Origin: Puffinus mauretanicus
Lineage: Eukaryota > Chordata > Aves > Procellariiformes > Procellariidae
Length of the DNA stretch: 64,000 nucleotides
Direction: 5' to 3'
Assembly (NCBI GenBank): GCA_023333565.1
Contig: JAJKFH010000927.1
Coordinates: 1,612,001 to 1,676,000, forward strand
The stretch's first letter is position 1. Each line of letters starts with the position of its first letter. Made by a program: the position numbers and the translations under genes. Positions 35,184 to 49,009 of the stretch are shown here, in pieces. Under the pieces are notes generated by a model, which ran no database searches, had not been told where the DNA came from, and saw only the letters and a program-made list of their open reading frames with translations.

Positions 35184-35620
35184 TGCTTGGGGCAGACCAG
35201 AGGTCCTTTCAGCCCAACATTTTGGGCTGAGGATGAGAGAAATATATTAACTGCTTTCCTACTATATTCTCCCAGTGCTTGGTAAGGAGCAGCTGAGTGG
35301 GTCTGTAGGTTTAATAGTCCTTGATCAGTTTTTTGGGTTTGTTGGTTTTTTTTTTTTTTTCTTCCATAGATTTGTCTTTTTTTTTTTTTTTAATCGCACG
35401 TTTCAAGGATCCATATCTTGTGGCAATTAGTTCCACAGCTAACCTGAACAGTGTGAAAAAAAACCTCTCCTATCTGCCTAATGATAATGTATAATGTCGC
35501 CCAACATCTTCATGATTTAGAGAAATGGCAAATAAACTGCCTATTCGTTTTCTCCATGCTCGTTATGATTATATAGACTCAGATCATGTTTTCTGTTTAA
35601 AAATTTTTTGAGCAATGTGT
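35184..35620 (+). repeat. Long eroded copy of the same ancient repeat family
   Basis: The 5' part (35184-35220) reads GCTTGGGGCAGACCAGAGGT then CCTTTCAGCCC, matching the 'gggcagaccaaaggtccatctagccca' motif. The later part (about 35385-35610) carries TGTGGCAATTAGTTCCACAG, GTGTGAAAAAAAACCTCTCC and a stretch around GAGAAATGGCAAATAAACTG. In the known repeat these correspond to 'tggcaatgagttccacag', 'gtgtgaaaaagtatttcc' and 'gggaaagggtaaatagt...tctccatgccattcatgat', in the same order. Two T15 runs (35346-35360 and 35377-35391) interrupt it. I know the family from amniote genomes but am unsure of its formal name (possibly a CR1/L3-like LINE). Confidence 0.6.
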
Positions 35621-37218
35621 AAGTGGATTTGTTGGCTTAGTTAATTGCAGAAAGTTGGTGGTACTTCTTCTGTTGGTAGCAGAAGTGATATTTTTCAGGA
35701 ACAGCAGGCAGGTCCTGTGGTGTCTTCCTACAAATTCCGGACTTTTCCTGAAGCAGTAGTGGATTACTGATACACTCTGGAATGGATAGATTGCAAGTAA
35801 AAAGATATATGGCTTAGGGCAGGAAAACAGAAAATGTTAATCACGTTGGTGATAATTGATGAGAAATGATTGTGTGGGAGAAGAAAACAGGTTCTTAATG
35901 TATGAATAAGTGTATATGTTTACAGATTGTTGGGGGACTAATGGAATTTTGAAGAGCTCAGTCCGTTCCAGTCCCTCAGACATTGGAAGGGAATAAACTG
36001 TAATCCCCCTCCCTTTTTCTTTTTTTCATTTTGTTGCTAAAAATATGAAGGGAAGAAAAAGAAAAAATCCCAATAGACTGAAAAACAGGTTTTTGTTAAA
36101 CCGTCTGAAAAAGTGAAAATACTTAAACCAGCTCTTTCTTTAATATACTTGTTTTCATTCAAAACACTTTGTTAAAGCTATTCCGATCACTCCCAGTAAT
36201 AGCAGAAATGTGACTATCTGTTGTGGAGTTGTTCATGCTCAGCTGTGTCATTGGAGTTGAAATTATATGTATGTGTACAGGTTGAAAAGCTTAAAAAAAA
36301 CTGGTTTAGGCACTGAACTGGGGAAGATGATACACAGTGAGGTTCCAGCTGGAGGCTGCCTCCAAACAAAATACTGTATATGAATAGCCTGGAAGTTTAT
36401 CACTTAGTTATATACCCAAGCTTTATGGCTATCCGCTGTAGCTTTGAGACGAAATTTATATGCCAAATCTGGGGAAGATTTGTTCAGAATACAAACTCTT
36501 CTGTCTTAATGTGTCTTCATTTGGTATGTCTGGAGAGCATGGAAGTGAGCTTTTGAATTGGAAAGTCCCAAATTGTGTCCCTTTCCTGTATCACATGCAA
36601 TAAAATTATTAACTTACAGGCTCAATTATGCAGTACTATCACTTTATATATTGATATTAAGAATAATCTGAGGTCTGATTAAACTCCGGTCTGCTGGTAT
36701 CTGCTCACTGATTTGAATGGAAGCTGGTTTGGACTCCAAATCCTGTGAATCCTGCTGTCTGAGAAGAATGTTTACTCTATTCCCCTTCTACTCAGCTAGG
36801 AAGGAATGTGTGCATGAATGTTCATTTTCCTCTTCTAACTCCCTTTATATAATGCAGTAGATTTTTTTCACCCCCCCCCAGTAATAACTTCAGAAACATC
36901 TGCATTATTAAGTATAAAAAAATTATTTTAAGAAAGATAATTTTATTATTTTTTTTTAATTTAACTTTAAATGCCACTGACCTGCACATTGGAGCCTGTC
37001 TATTATGCTAGGATCCCAGGTTCGGGTGAGTCTGAAGAGGTATCTTTGGATGCACGGCCTGGGCAAGTCTGTCGGTCAATCTGGTTATCAGATTTGTTCA
37101 GGAAATGGAGGTCTGGGTGCCAAGTTGTTCCTTTGTGATCCTTCTGCAGCAATAATACATGGGGGAGGACTTCAGTCTCAGTGTCTGTCCCATCTCCCTG
37201 CTGCTGCTGAGTTAACAG

Positions 37219-37262
37219 ACTCTAATCAATAACTCAGAAGGTGCTTATGAAGATGCCTACAG
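37219..37262 (+). CDS. Isolated plus-strand exon-like segment
   Basis: A 44-base segment with a strong pyrimidine-rich acceptor (CCATCTCCCTGCTGCTGCTGAGTTAACAG) and perfect donor CTACAG|GTAAGC. Only one frame is open: TLINNSEGAYEDAYR, phase 0 to 2. It is short enough to be chance, and no neighbours in phase were identified. Confidence 0.2.
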
Positions 37263-38213
37263 GTAAGCAGCTAAGCCAGTAAGAATTTCAGAGAACTCTG
37301 ATCAAGGTCAGTTACCTTTTTAGTCTATTCTGATTTTAGCCACCTCCTCCGTTTTTGGCCCTCATCCCAGGCTCTGCCTCTGTGCAGTGTGTTGCCAATG
37401 ATCTGAACAAGTCACACTGCTGTGCAGTGTAAGAACTGAAAGTGAGTTAATGAGGTCTTGGTGCCCTATCTCAAGTACTCTGCAATGTATCATACTTGTT
37501 CTCTGATTAGGGTGAGTGTCTCTCATGTCACTCCTGTGGCTCATGAAGGACTAACCTGGGAAGACCTGTTACTCTTCATGGGCTGGAAAGATCTGGGTTC
37601 CCTACGTTGAAGTGAGCAGGCATGTAAAGAACTGAAAGGGTATAAATGGAAAATCAAATGCTCTCCTAGAAGAGAAATAAATGAACTGTAGGAATAACAG
37701 CTCTAAACAGTAGTTACCTCCATAAACTGCAAATTCTATAAAACTATAATCATGTCTGCCAGTTAGTCATCTTCTAGTTTGTGTAGATTCATGGAATGTA
37801 TTTATTGGCAGTTCTCAAAACAGGCCACCCTGTACTTGCCCAAATGTTTCACAGTATAGGAGGCATGTTGAAGCCTGTCCATTTTCCTTTGCACTACAGC
37901 CAATTACTGCCTTTAATTATTCTTTTCCTACATCTCCTCGTATATTTCTCCTCAGCTTTCAATCATTTCTTCTAGCGAGAGCCATTGTAAACAACAGGTT
38001 TACAATGATACCATGCCGTAGAACACTTGCACTGACATCAATGCTGTTCATTGCTTTTGAGCCTGTCCAGCCCTGAGAGCCCTCTTAAAATGTGCAAGAC
38101 TTGACTTTAAGGTATTGGGTGCTCTCAGGTCGAGCTCGAGTCAGGCAGCTTGTCAGGCCTTTGCCAACAAATGTGCCTGCATGTGAGAATATTGGAAAGC
38201 TTAAACTTCCATT

Positions 38214-38244
38214 TAAAAAAAAAAAAAAACCAAAAAAAAACAAA
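38214..38244. repeat. A-rich low-complexity tract
   Basis: Two A runs joined by CC (A15 or so, CC, A9, C, AAAC). It produces lysine-rich frames in two plus-strand phases that are not real genes. Confidence 0.9.
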
Positions 38245-40235
38245 CTTCCAAAGACCGACCAAAACTCCTTCCTCTGCAAGCTCCTGTCTTGTACAGTTCC
38301 ACAGCCAGCTACAGCTACTGAGGCATTGCAGGAGGGCCTAGATGAATGAGTTTGTGAAGAGGCTGTGGGGAGAGATGGTTGGATGGGGGCACCAGAGCTT
38401 GTGGTGTCCAGGTAAAGGCGAGAGCCAGCGCAGGTACTTGAGAGGCAGTGGAGCTGTGCTAGCCAGCAGTTTTGCTGAAAATCAAATTCTATGTCCTTTT
38501 CAAATGGCAGATGAGAAAGGCTATCTCAGGGAGTCTTGCAGCAGATTTGAGAATATAGGACTAAGTTCAACTGACCCATTTTAAAATAAAAGTAGTAAAA
38601 AAGAAGAGCCTTTCCACAATTTTTGTGTGTCTATGGCCATAATACCCCAAGTAGCTTGGCCTTGTTTTTTTCTGTGAGCCCAATATTATTCAAACCTAGG
38701 AATTTTATTCTACAGTTTGTACAATTTTTCACATGCTCTGGTGCTCAGAAGAGCTTTCCGTTCTCCTTTACCCACCCAGAATCAGCAAATGTCATGTCCA
38801 ACCTGCTTCCTATAGTGATCTGCTTTCTGCATAAGGACAAGATGGGTCCAACCGATGGAGCCTATCAGTGCTCTGCAAAGACGCGTTGAGATTGTTGACA
38901 CTGGGGGACAAGAGCAGCTGCCTTCCTTGGAGACCCCAAGCCTGCAGCCTCTGAGCTGTCAAATGAGAACCCTAATGCAGATCTCCCTCCTTGCTCAAAA
39001 AACAGAGAATTAAGCTCAGATTTCCTGCTCTCTATAACTTTAAGTTTCCATGTATAACAGACTATTCTTCACATCCTGATCAGAAGGTGAGATTTTAGGA
39101 AAATGAGTCTTTTTTTTCACGACGAGAAAGCTTGCAGCTTCTTCCCTGTAACAGCCCGTTGTTATGGCTGGGGACAGCAGGATGGGTTAATCGTGGCCCC
39201 ATTTCCTGAGGTCTCCTGCAGTCATGATTTGTGAATGCCTGAGAATACCCCTGCTGAATTCTAATTGTTTGTGGCAGTCGGCACATGATTTCAAGTGTTT
39301 GGTCACAGCAGTGTTCGTTTTCTGCTCTTTTAATCTTTGATGGATGTTGCGCCTGGCTTCACTGATGTGGTTCACGACACAGTAGGCAGTGATTTCCTAT
39401 AAGATGTTTTGTCTCGACTACAGAGGTGTGGAGTCCCTATACGATGGCCAATATTTATTAATGACATCCCAAGGTTTCTAAAGAGAAAGCTCTGCCATTA
39501 GAAGTAGACCATTAGAACCTAATCTATTCCAAAATGTCAGATGCAGTTAAGCAAGAGCTATCTCGATTGCACTGAGACTTTCCTCATTAGTTCAGACTCT
39601 GATTAGAAGACTGATTAAAGGCTTTCTCTTTGTAAAGGTTCACTCTTTATCTCTGCAGATATCGTTACTATGTAAGATGTGATAGAGCTAGCTTAAGGCT
39701 CACGCAAATGCTAGAACTGTGAAAAGTATTTGTGTGTATGTGTGTGCATGGTCATTCATGCTCATATGATGCACATGCATGTTTTTTAAAATGACCTTAA
39801 TTAGTAACATGAAAAATGTTCATTTCTGAATATGAATAGGGTTGAATTTTGTTGCACCTTTCAAACTATTCAGCTGGTGTTATTAATATGCACTTGTATA
39901 AAAGGTCAAATTTTCATATCATATGTAAAGCTGTAGGATTAAGATTTTAACAGCAATTTGGGGGTTGCTGGGATACAAAGTATTTTATGTGGAATACTTG
40001 GTATCTGAGATCATTACGACTAGCCAAATAGCTTCCTGTGATTTAAACATTGCTTTTGCTGTTCACTCTAAGCTACATGATTGTGATAGTGCTGAAATAT
40101 TCCAGGATCCTCCTAATGTTTTACCTACAAATAGCATTAGGCTTTGGCATATGCCTTTAAATTTCTCATGATGTTCAGTGAAGATTGCAATTTCATATAT
40201 AAGTTCTTAGAAGAAAGGCTTGTTGATTCATTATG

Positions 40236-40300
40236 TATTTGTATAGTGCTTAGCACAATAGGGATGAGGTCTTTGGATATTTCTGGAGCTAGATAATAAG
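40236..40300 (+). repeat. Old repeat 3' tail relic
   Basis: TTTGTATAGTGCTTAGCACA followed by ATAGGGATGAGGTCTTTGG fits the tail of an old amniote element ending 'tttgtacagcgcctagcacaatggggtcctgat'. It is short and diverged, and the family name is uncertain. Confidence 0.5.
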
Positions 40301-41242
40301 CTGGCATTATCAAGAAATAAAAACATCCATGAGGCAACTGTCAAAGCTTCCAAATGATTTTGCAGGATGTAGTTCCTAAAAAATTGGAGCTTTCAACTTT
40401 TATTCTTGACTATTTTGTAGTTAACTGCCTTGTGCACAAATCATTTTACAAACACCTTGTAGGCTAATGAGAAAAAAAACAGCATATAAAGACAGCTTTA
40501 AGAACTTGTGTGGAAGTCAGTGTTCTCATAAGAGGCTTTTGATTGTTGTTTCCAGTCTGGTCAGATTAATAACTAAACATTGCTGCCAGTTGATGGCTTG
40601 GGTATGCATGTTTGTATGTGAAAGAAAGAACATAATATTAAGTGGTCATATTGGTCTAGTTACCACTGAACAGATAGTTTGTTTAATCATTGACAAACCT
40701 GAACAGGGAGGCCATGCTCTGGAGGGCAGTAAGCATTAGTATACTGCTTCTGAAGTTAGCTTGTAGACCTTGGAGGAGTGTTGACCCTTTATGTGCCAAA
40801 GTCAATCTTAATCTTGTTCAACAATTAAAAAAAAAAATCTAGCTATTTCATTGCAAATACCATGTAGTATGTACCTTGTCTTATAGCTGACAGAAGTCTT
40901 GATTTTGCTTTTTCTTTAGTGTATGTATTTACATAAGTAACTACAGTTGCCCTCTGGACTCATGTATTTGATAAATTCTGGAAAACCTTTTGGGCCGATC
41001 TTTTTGGGTAGGGTTACCAGGGCTGCCAAAGATGGTTGCAGGGCTTCTTCTAGTGAGCTGTCACAGTAACAGCATGTCATAGGATTAAGATGAAACCAGA
41101 TCTTCCTACTGCAGAGTTGTCTGCTGACTAACTTCTAATGCTGTTTGCTGTCAGATCTCCTGCACAAGCAATGCAGTTGTTTGTCAAAGCCTCTGGTTTC
41201 TCTATATTTCAGTGGTGGTGACCGTTTAGTTAAATCCAAGTT

Positions 41243-41326
41243 TTCTGAATCCCAGGCCAGTGATTTTATGCCTTGCCTGTGTGACTTTCAATAAATCAGT
41301 TAATTTCAGCTAACACATAAAAGAGG
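41243..41326 (+). repeat. MIR-type SINE relic
   Basis: CTGAATCCCAGGCCAGTGAT, then TGCCTGTGTGACTTTCAATA, then AATCAGTTAATTTCAGCTAA resembles the MIR core 'ctgtgtgacctttggcaagtcacttaacctctc...cagtttcc'. It is partial and diverged. A CA microsatellite begins about 40 bp beyond it. Confidence 0.5.
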
Positions 41327-41359
41327 AAGAAAAATTCTCAGTCCTCCACCCATACAGCC

Positions 41360-41362
<3 letters not shown>

Positions 41363-41394
<32 letters not shown>
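41363..41394. repeat. (CA)16 microsatellite
   Basis: An uninterrupted CA dinucleotide run of about 32 bases, followed by ATATATG. It is likely length-polymorphic between individuals. Confidence 0.97.
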
Positions 41395-41399
<5 letters not shown>

Positions 41400-44300
41400 G
41401 CAGGCACACAGTTTGCGAATGCTATGTACCGTTTTCCTCTTCCAGAATCTCCAGACTGTGTTTACTCTTCTTGAATGAAACAGAGTAAATAATAGTGTGG
41501 ATAGACAGCTGACCAAGGAAGGAAAGCTTTAAGGGCTGTGACCACAGGTTGTTAAGATGCTGTGCCACACACTTGAGGGGAAATAATTGTGTTGTAATTT
41601 ATTTCCTAATTAAAAGTTGAATTCCTCCTTCCAATGCTGTTTTTCAGGAAACATCTACTCTGCGCAGCCAGAGTTTTTTCAGAACACCTGCAGCTGTTGA
41701 TGACTTTAGCTGGGCTTGAGAGTGTTTCTGAACATCAGGTCTGGCAGACTCAGTCTGGTGGTAGGTGTGTCAGCTGGATCCTGCAGAGCTTTTGCTAATG
41801 GCAGACTCTGCAAGGCAGTATCTCTGCTTTTTTCTCCATGCCCTCCCAGACCCTCAGGGTGCGCTTCCAAAATGTATTTGGCAAGCTTCAACCCACGCCT
41901 CATTTAAATCTTAAGACCAACCTACTGCAATATTATCTCCAGAAAAATAAGTGCAGAGATGCTCTAACAAACAAAGAAATGTTGACACTATAAAATCACT
42001 GTGAAGCAGATCCTTGGCTCTACTCTGCTGCTTTTACCTTAATGCAGGAATAAGAAATTACAGGTCTAGTTAAATTTGTCCCTTTAACTGATCTTCAAGG
42101 TTGGTTGATTCCAAAGGGTTACCTTCAGTGTTTGGAAATCCTGAGCAAAGTAGTATAAAGTCAAGATAGGAGCTCCTTACTCTCCTCCCCAAAGAATAAG
42201 GGATTTAGTTAGAGACATTAAGACATTGCCAAAATCCTCAGCTGCCGTAGCTCTCTTGAGACTGCTAGGCAGCAGCAAAGTAAGTTGTGCTGGGGATGAT
42301 TAAACCACTTAATTTCAGGATCAAGGAACTACAAAGGTGGCATCAGGTCATATTTGTGCATGACCCTTTCTGTCACATGAGAAACTGGGCGCAGCTCACC
42401 ATCAGGCCTGCTGCAGTACTTATAAGCTATATAATCTCCATCAGCCCATGTCAGTGCCCTCGCTCTGGTCTGTACATAGTTCATGAAGTAGAGCGCAGAT
42501 AAAGAGAAAAGATTTTGTCTGTGTTATCTCCTGTAGGCACTGTTGGCACAACATAGCCTGATGTCAAATCTTCGGGTCTCTGACATCTAGCATGGAGACA
42601 GAGTCATAGGAAAGCAAAATGAACAACTACTAGGAAATGTTTGGGAGAAAAAACAACCTGTGGTTGGTTTTTAAACTGTTTGGTCAGCTCTGACTTGTCT
42701 TCCAAGGTAAAAGCAAGCAGTGTTTAAGTATTTGTCAGAATATAAAGATATATGATGCTGGATGAGGATCCTTGCTACTTGATATTCATCTTGACTTACT
42801 AATATCCTGTGTCATCAGGAAAGTGACACTACATGGGCTTGCTTAATTTGAGAATTTACTGTCATAGACATCTGTGAACGTATCACTGGGTGTATATATA
42901 GCACAGATCAAGACATAGGATGTTGGGAAAAAAAAAATTCTTGCCACAAGTTTGGGATGAACTCATTACATCACCGATGGTGGAGCCAAGAATGAGTTCA
43001 GCAAAGTCTTCCCAGACAAATGTTGGTAGCAGCTCTACAATATCTCGCCATCAGAGATTGCTGGATAAGTCTCATCCTCTTAAAAAGCCTCATTGTGCTT
43101 TTTACCTTTTTTTTTGAAGTAGAGTTGCTGCACTGCAGAAAAAAAAAATTATGTCATTGGCATGGGTGTAGCTTATTAGTTTTAATAGCAATGAGTTATG
43201 CAGAGTACAAAATGCTATTACGTAATTGCTTTGAATATTATACCATGACTTGAGAAATATGGGAGCCAGTGTGATGAGTATCATGTGGGATGGCTGACAC
43301 TTTCCTTTCCAAACCAAGGGAAAAAAAAAATCCCTCGGCTAGTTAGCATGAAAACTTTTTCCACTTGAATAGAAGTAGGGAAGGTTTGTTCCTTGTCAGG
43401 GTTCATAGACACGAAATCCACACATGAACTGGCTCCGTTGATGCTGATGGCAAAATTCCAGCAGACTTTACGAGAACCAAAATCCGGCTCCATGTGGGCT
43501 TCAAAGAAAGCAACTCTCCATACGGCGATGTGTTTGAGAAATAACTCATCTTTTGTGGAGGCACAGAGACTGTGTTGGCACCATTTAAAACCTCAGAACA
43601 GGTACAAATTTAATCATGACAAATGAACTATGGCTGATAACTTTCAAAGGAAAGAGGGGAAGATTATAGGGAAGATGATGCTAAAGAATATGTTTGAATA
43701 TCAGGTTAATTTTATTAGCAGCTTGTTAACATCAGTGAACAGCAGTAGTCTTTTTGAGGTTTCATGGAGTTGCTGTGTAGTTAACATCTAGAGGAACAGA
43801 GCCAGGGGCCTCATGTAATCTGTTGGTTCTTACCTGCTTTCCTCCATATGCTGGGATGGCTCTTGTCAAGTCTTGGAGGGTGTGCAACTCCATCTATAGT
43901 TTTCTTCTACGCCTGTGGCCCTGCAGGCCCATTCTCCTACCTCCTTTTTCCCATGAAGGCTCAGCTAGATTCTCAGAGTGCAGAACCAGTGCACCCATTC
44001 TTGTACTGTAGGTTTTTAGAAGAGACAGACCCAAGCAGTCCTTCGTGATGTGCTTTGCATTTGAAGTCTTGCTAAAATGGGAGTAAATTTCATGAGACTT
44101 CCAGTTAATATAATCCTAAGACAGAGAAGGAAAAAAGTAGGGTAGACATCGGAGAGGAAAAAGCAAAACAAAACCTTTAATCAATTTGGAGTTTGTCAAT
44201 TTGTGGCTTACTAACTACACAGGAAATTATTCTTTCCTTACATGCTTTCACCATTGTGGCTTTATCTGCTGTCATCAGCAAATCTATCAAATGAAGCTCT

Positions 44301-47300
44301 GTTGTTTGTACCTAAGAATTACTGTACAGCACAACTAAGACCTGAGCCATGGTGTTCTCCAATAGACCACCTATGGCAGGAAGAATTGAAAAGCCAGAGT
44401 TCAGGTTGTGAATTAATCATCAAGATTTTGCCCACTTTTAATCTGGCAACACATTATGTGACTTCAATGGGGACTTTAATTGGCTTCTTCTCGACTGCAA
44501 GAGGGTTTTATGGATTAGGTCCAGACAAGTCCTGCCCTAGACAAAGATACGGTAAGCATTTGCTTAGGGCAGCAGATGCGTTGGGCAGAGACTGTGAGTG
44601 TGCAGCGTGCAGCATAGTTTGCCTAAAACCAGAGCCATGTAAAGCCAGGCTGCTGCTGCCACCACTGGGGTGGAGTCTCATTTGACAGTGGCAGTTGTGG
44701 CTTTTAACCCTCCTTTTATCCTAGTGACAGCAGGAGCAGCAAGCCTACGTCTGCAGAGCTTTCTCTTCCCTTTCTTCCCAACTCGGCCCTTTTCTGATGC
44801 ATCTCCCCTTCCTGCGGCCACAGCAGCCCTTCAACCCTGGGAGCAATCTGTTTTGCCTGCAGTGCTGAGGAGCAGGTGGAACAGTTCTGGGCCCAGGCTT
44901 CTGCATGTACAGATTTACAAAGGATGACCATTTAGAAGTGCTTCAGGGATCCCCCACAGTTTTTACCTGGGGTCCAGCATGTCTGATGGGCTATGGAATG
45001 CAAAAATTGAAACAAATGTCCTTTTAGGATCCCTCTGACTGGATCTGAGAAGTGCCCTAACTATAGGAAGTACTGCAGTACTGAACACATAAAACACAAG
45101 TGTTCTACATACAAGCAGTGTCAGGCATAGTATGCTGTTGTGCTGAGAAATAAGACAAAGATGTCTGTTGATACGCCTGTGTGCTAGAGCCGTATTCAAT
45201 GTGGTTCGTATCACACTGGTTCCTCAAGACCATGGGTCACAGACTGGAGTGCTTGTGCTGGTTTGTTGCATCTCATCCGTGACCACTATCACTGTGAAAT
45301 ATTTACTTTTTTCTTAATTGGGAAATTAATGGATTTCAAATGTAATACTACAGGGATCAAATGTCTTAGGAATAAAAAGCAATTGTAGCTTGTTATCTGT
45401 TTCAGTTTAAAATGGTTTTCCCTATGCCTTTTCTCTTTGTATTATTGATCTCTTTAGAAAGGGGGGTGAACCGTGAACAGAAACATGGCCCCAGCCTCAG
45501 GTGGGACAGGTAGTTGCTATGCTATAGACATAGTAACTGTGTTATTGTAGCATTCAAATCGGTCCACAGCTCTTTTATGCTGTATCCTCTGTGGATAGAT
45601 ACATCTGTCTCCTCCTAGCTGAAGAAATTTTCCTCTTCCTCACACAAGCCCTTAAGTCATTAGCAGCACAGAGGAGAGTAATTACACAACGAAGAGGGAG
45701 TTGCTGTAAAATGGTCTTAATATGGGGATTCTTTAAAAAATCTGGGTTTTCCCTCAAACTCTAGCATTGTTGTAGGAAAGGCAACAACAGACATACATCT
45801 CGAACAGATTATGCTATCTTAGATGGAGGAGCCCATCTCTGCCTGAGATGCATCGCCATGAACTCAGAGGTTAGAGGAATGGCTGCTCTAGAAAGGCTGT
45901 AGGTAAGGTAGAGGCTTTGAGACTGTTGTCCGTTGGTGTTCCTTGAATGAGGTGGGTGAGAAGGACTCCGATAGATCAGTTGTCTTGGGCCACTGGGAGA
46001 AAACTGTAATACAGTGTTTCTCTAGGGAAACTCTCTGGTTTCTTGAATGCAGCTAATAAGGCAGGGGTTTCCAAATTATTCTCGTAATCGGGGTGTTCAC
46101 ATACTTTCTTTGATATAAAGTTAGGGTGTCATATTCTGGCTCCCAATGACCAAAAGTTACATTTTAGAATAACTGTTCTGATAGCAGTGCTTGACAGGGT
46201 GAACAGTCGTGATTCTTATGGGAGGTACAGCAGAGATTCAAAATCCACCTCAAGGTAGCGTGAAAAATACACAAAGTTGATGCTTTCTTCCTAGCCCCTC
46301 TGACTCTAGTAGAACTGCAGTGCTGAAGCTGGATGGAAAGTTTGGGGTAAATTTTGAAATGCATCCTGCAGGCTTTAGTTTTTCAGTTTTTCTGTGTAAC
46401 TGGATCAAAATATGAGCCTTTCAGAAATAATTCTGAAGATCCACTGAGTCAGGTTAGGGCCACTGTGCAGAGTGCTGTTGGTATGAACTCACAAGAAAAA
46501 GAGCTGTCTTTGGCTGTGGCTCTAATGTATTCACTTTTCATCGCAACACTGCAGTGCATCATATAAATGAGCCTGTTCTTTTAGCTGTTGTGAAACTCTG
46601 ATGGCATGTGCTATTCAAACAAAGTATTATTTTAAATCAGTATAATAGATGTAGGTTCAAAAAAAACCATAGACAAATCATAGAAGAGCAGGTTTACCTA
46701 TTCACCTGATGTTTAACTACACAGAGGCTGATTTTTCCCTTTGGAAATCTGTTCTTTTTTGTGTGTTTTGGCTTCCCAAACAATAATTCTGTTAAGATTC
46801 TCCAGTTTTAGCTATAGCAGACATGTATATCTCTTACTATATTACACCATTGGTTATTGCATTTTGATTTTCATTGCAAAGAAGATACTATAAAATAATT
46901 TGTCATTAAAAGGATTATTTCAACATTAGTTAACATTCTGAAATGGAAAATATTTAATCCCTGAGAGCTACTATGGAGAATTTTCTAACAGCGACTCACC
47001 TCTGGTTCATAATGCACTTCCAGTTTCTCCTGGTCTTTTTTTCACCTCCTGCCCAATGCTGCAGCTTAGCAGGGAGAGATTAGGCATTGAGCCCCAGGAA
47101 TACCAGCGAGCTCACGTCTTGCCCCTAGAACTGCAAACTTACTATCAGAGCACTCAGCCAGATTCTTTGTTCAGAAATGCACTAATTCCTAACTCTGTGC
47201 CTTGCTAACGTGCAACTCCAAATAGCAGAAAAGCCAGACTAGCATCCTGGGTTTTTGAAAAGTGTGAGGTAGATTTGATGCAGTTGGTTACTTTTTTTTC

Positions 47301-48242
47301 TCCTGTCTGTCCCATGCACTTGTTGTTCTCTCCGTTCTGGTTGCTTTGCAACATCTTGGGATCTGTGAACCACCATCACCACCACCCTCCTCATTGTGAT
47401 CAGGGGTTGTTTCTCTGTTGCTATGGTGGCAAACAGAAATTAAGATCCTTACATCAGCTAAGGAGAGCACAAGAAAGCACAGAAGTACTTCAGGGGCCAG
47501 GTTCAGATTTAAAGGATGGACTGCCCTGCAGTAAATACCCCAAGGTGACAGAATGACATTATTCTTCCCAAGCTGCTTTATTGTATTTTCTTTATGGCAT
47601 ACCCCGAATTCCATTATTAGCTGAGAATGGAGAAAAACAGTATTGTTAGAGCTGGAAGAGACCAGATTTGGGGATTGTTTTGTAGAACCCTCATCCTCTA
47701 TGGGTTTGTGTAGGTCTTTATGTAACTTGAATGACTTTTTCTCTGGTTCTTCAACTGTTTTCTTGCAGAAACTTAGTGTAGGAACATTTCACCCTTCCCA
47801 GGTAACTGTGGAGGAAGCTAAGAGTCTCAGCCTCTCAGTTGTGTTCCTGACTCCCATGATGGAGTTCCTGTTCTTTAGCGCCCACACCAGCACTGGGATG
47901 GCAGGATCTATTCAGATATTTACTTCCCTCAGTTCTCAGGTGTGCAATTCTTTGCCCTTTTCATACTTCATTCAAAGGTACAGGTTTCTGTTTCTTTAAT
48001 CTTCTCGCTAAGCTACTCAACTTGCTTTGAGAATTTTTAATAGGAACAAGAGGGGCGGGGAGCTGTTGTTCAGTGCAAGCATGCTCTGCTTTCAGAAGTG
48101 GGATGTGAACACACTGTGAGCACTTCTGCCTGGCCTTGAAACCAGGATAGTCTGTCAACTGTGCTTCAGCATCATCTTGTGGAAGTGCCCCCTGCTGCCA
48201 TGTACAAAGACTTACAGCATATTACAACACTACAACTTTTAA

Positions 48243-48302
48243 CTTTATTTTATACAATGTCTTTCACTCTACATGTGCTCAAAGTGCTTCACAATATACA
48301 AA
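48243..48302 (+). repeat. Old repeat relic
   Basis: TTTATTTTATACAATGTCTT followed by TCACTCTACATGTGCTCAAA and GTGCTTCACAATATACAAAC resembles the old amniote motif 'ttatacagcgcctttca...ggatctcaaagcgctttacaaac'. It is short, and the family name is uncertain. Confidence 0.45.
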
Positions 48303-49009
48303 CAGCAATAGAAAATGTACAAAACAAATGATGTCTTCAAACAGAGGAGCTGCTTTCTTCAGCTGGCAAAAATGACATTTTCCATAACAGAACAGCAATA
48401 GAAATGAGCCTGTACTGGCAGAGCCATTCTGAATTCTCCCCAGCTTAGGATAATTTTCTTCCAAGCATGGTTGTTCTTCATGACTTTAAAATGAATTGAA
48501 CCAAACATAAATTAAGTTAAGAAATAGAGACTTAGGTGAGAATGTCAATCTAAATTTACTTCCAAAGCCTGTCGTTGATTCTCTGCTTCGTGTTTCTTTA
48601 GCAGTTCTTCTCCAACACTGTGCCACATAGTTTTTAAGCAGTGCTTAATTACATTTCATTAATGTGGTGGGAAGGGGCTGCATTGGCAATTGCTTTTTAT
48701 GATTGTCAGTTTTATTGATGAGTACTCTTAGTTTATATCTTAGAAGGATATATATTTTACAACTAAAAATCCAGCACTCTTGAGTGCTAGTCAGATTTGT
48801 TTTAAATGCCATTAAAATAAATGTGTGTAAATTCAGAATAATTACTGAAATTGAAATAAACTCTCCAAATCTGTAGGTATGGAGCAGCTATGGAAAACGT
48901 GCAGTGAGTATCAGAGTGTATCTCATTGAGTGATTGTAATGAGAGGTTTGCTTGGGGAAAAAATAATGAGTTAACTCAAAGTAGGACCAGATGCTCATCT
49001 GAATGTAGG

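Larger units (their letters stand above)
35621..48242. other. Non-coding stretch with scattered repeats
   Basis: It holds the repeat tail at 40236, the MIR relic at 41243, the CA microsatellite at 41363 and A- or T-runs. The 44242-44685 plus frame has no recognisable domain and contains old-repeat echoes (TGACTTCAATGGGG). No gene is supported. Confidence 0.55.

Noticed and set aside
44242..44685. 147-codon plus-strand frame, with a splice-like inner piece 44496-44546
   Set aside because: No domain, and it contains fragments resembling old repeats. The inner piece has good borders but is too short to support.
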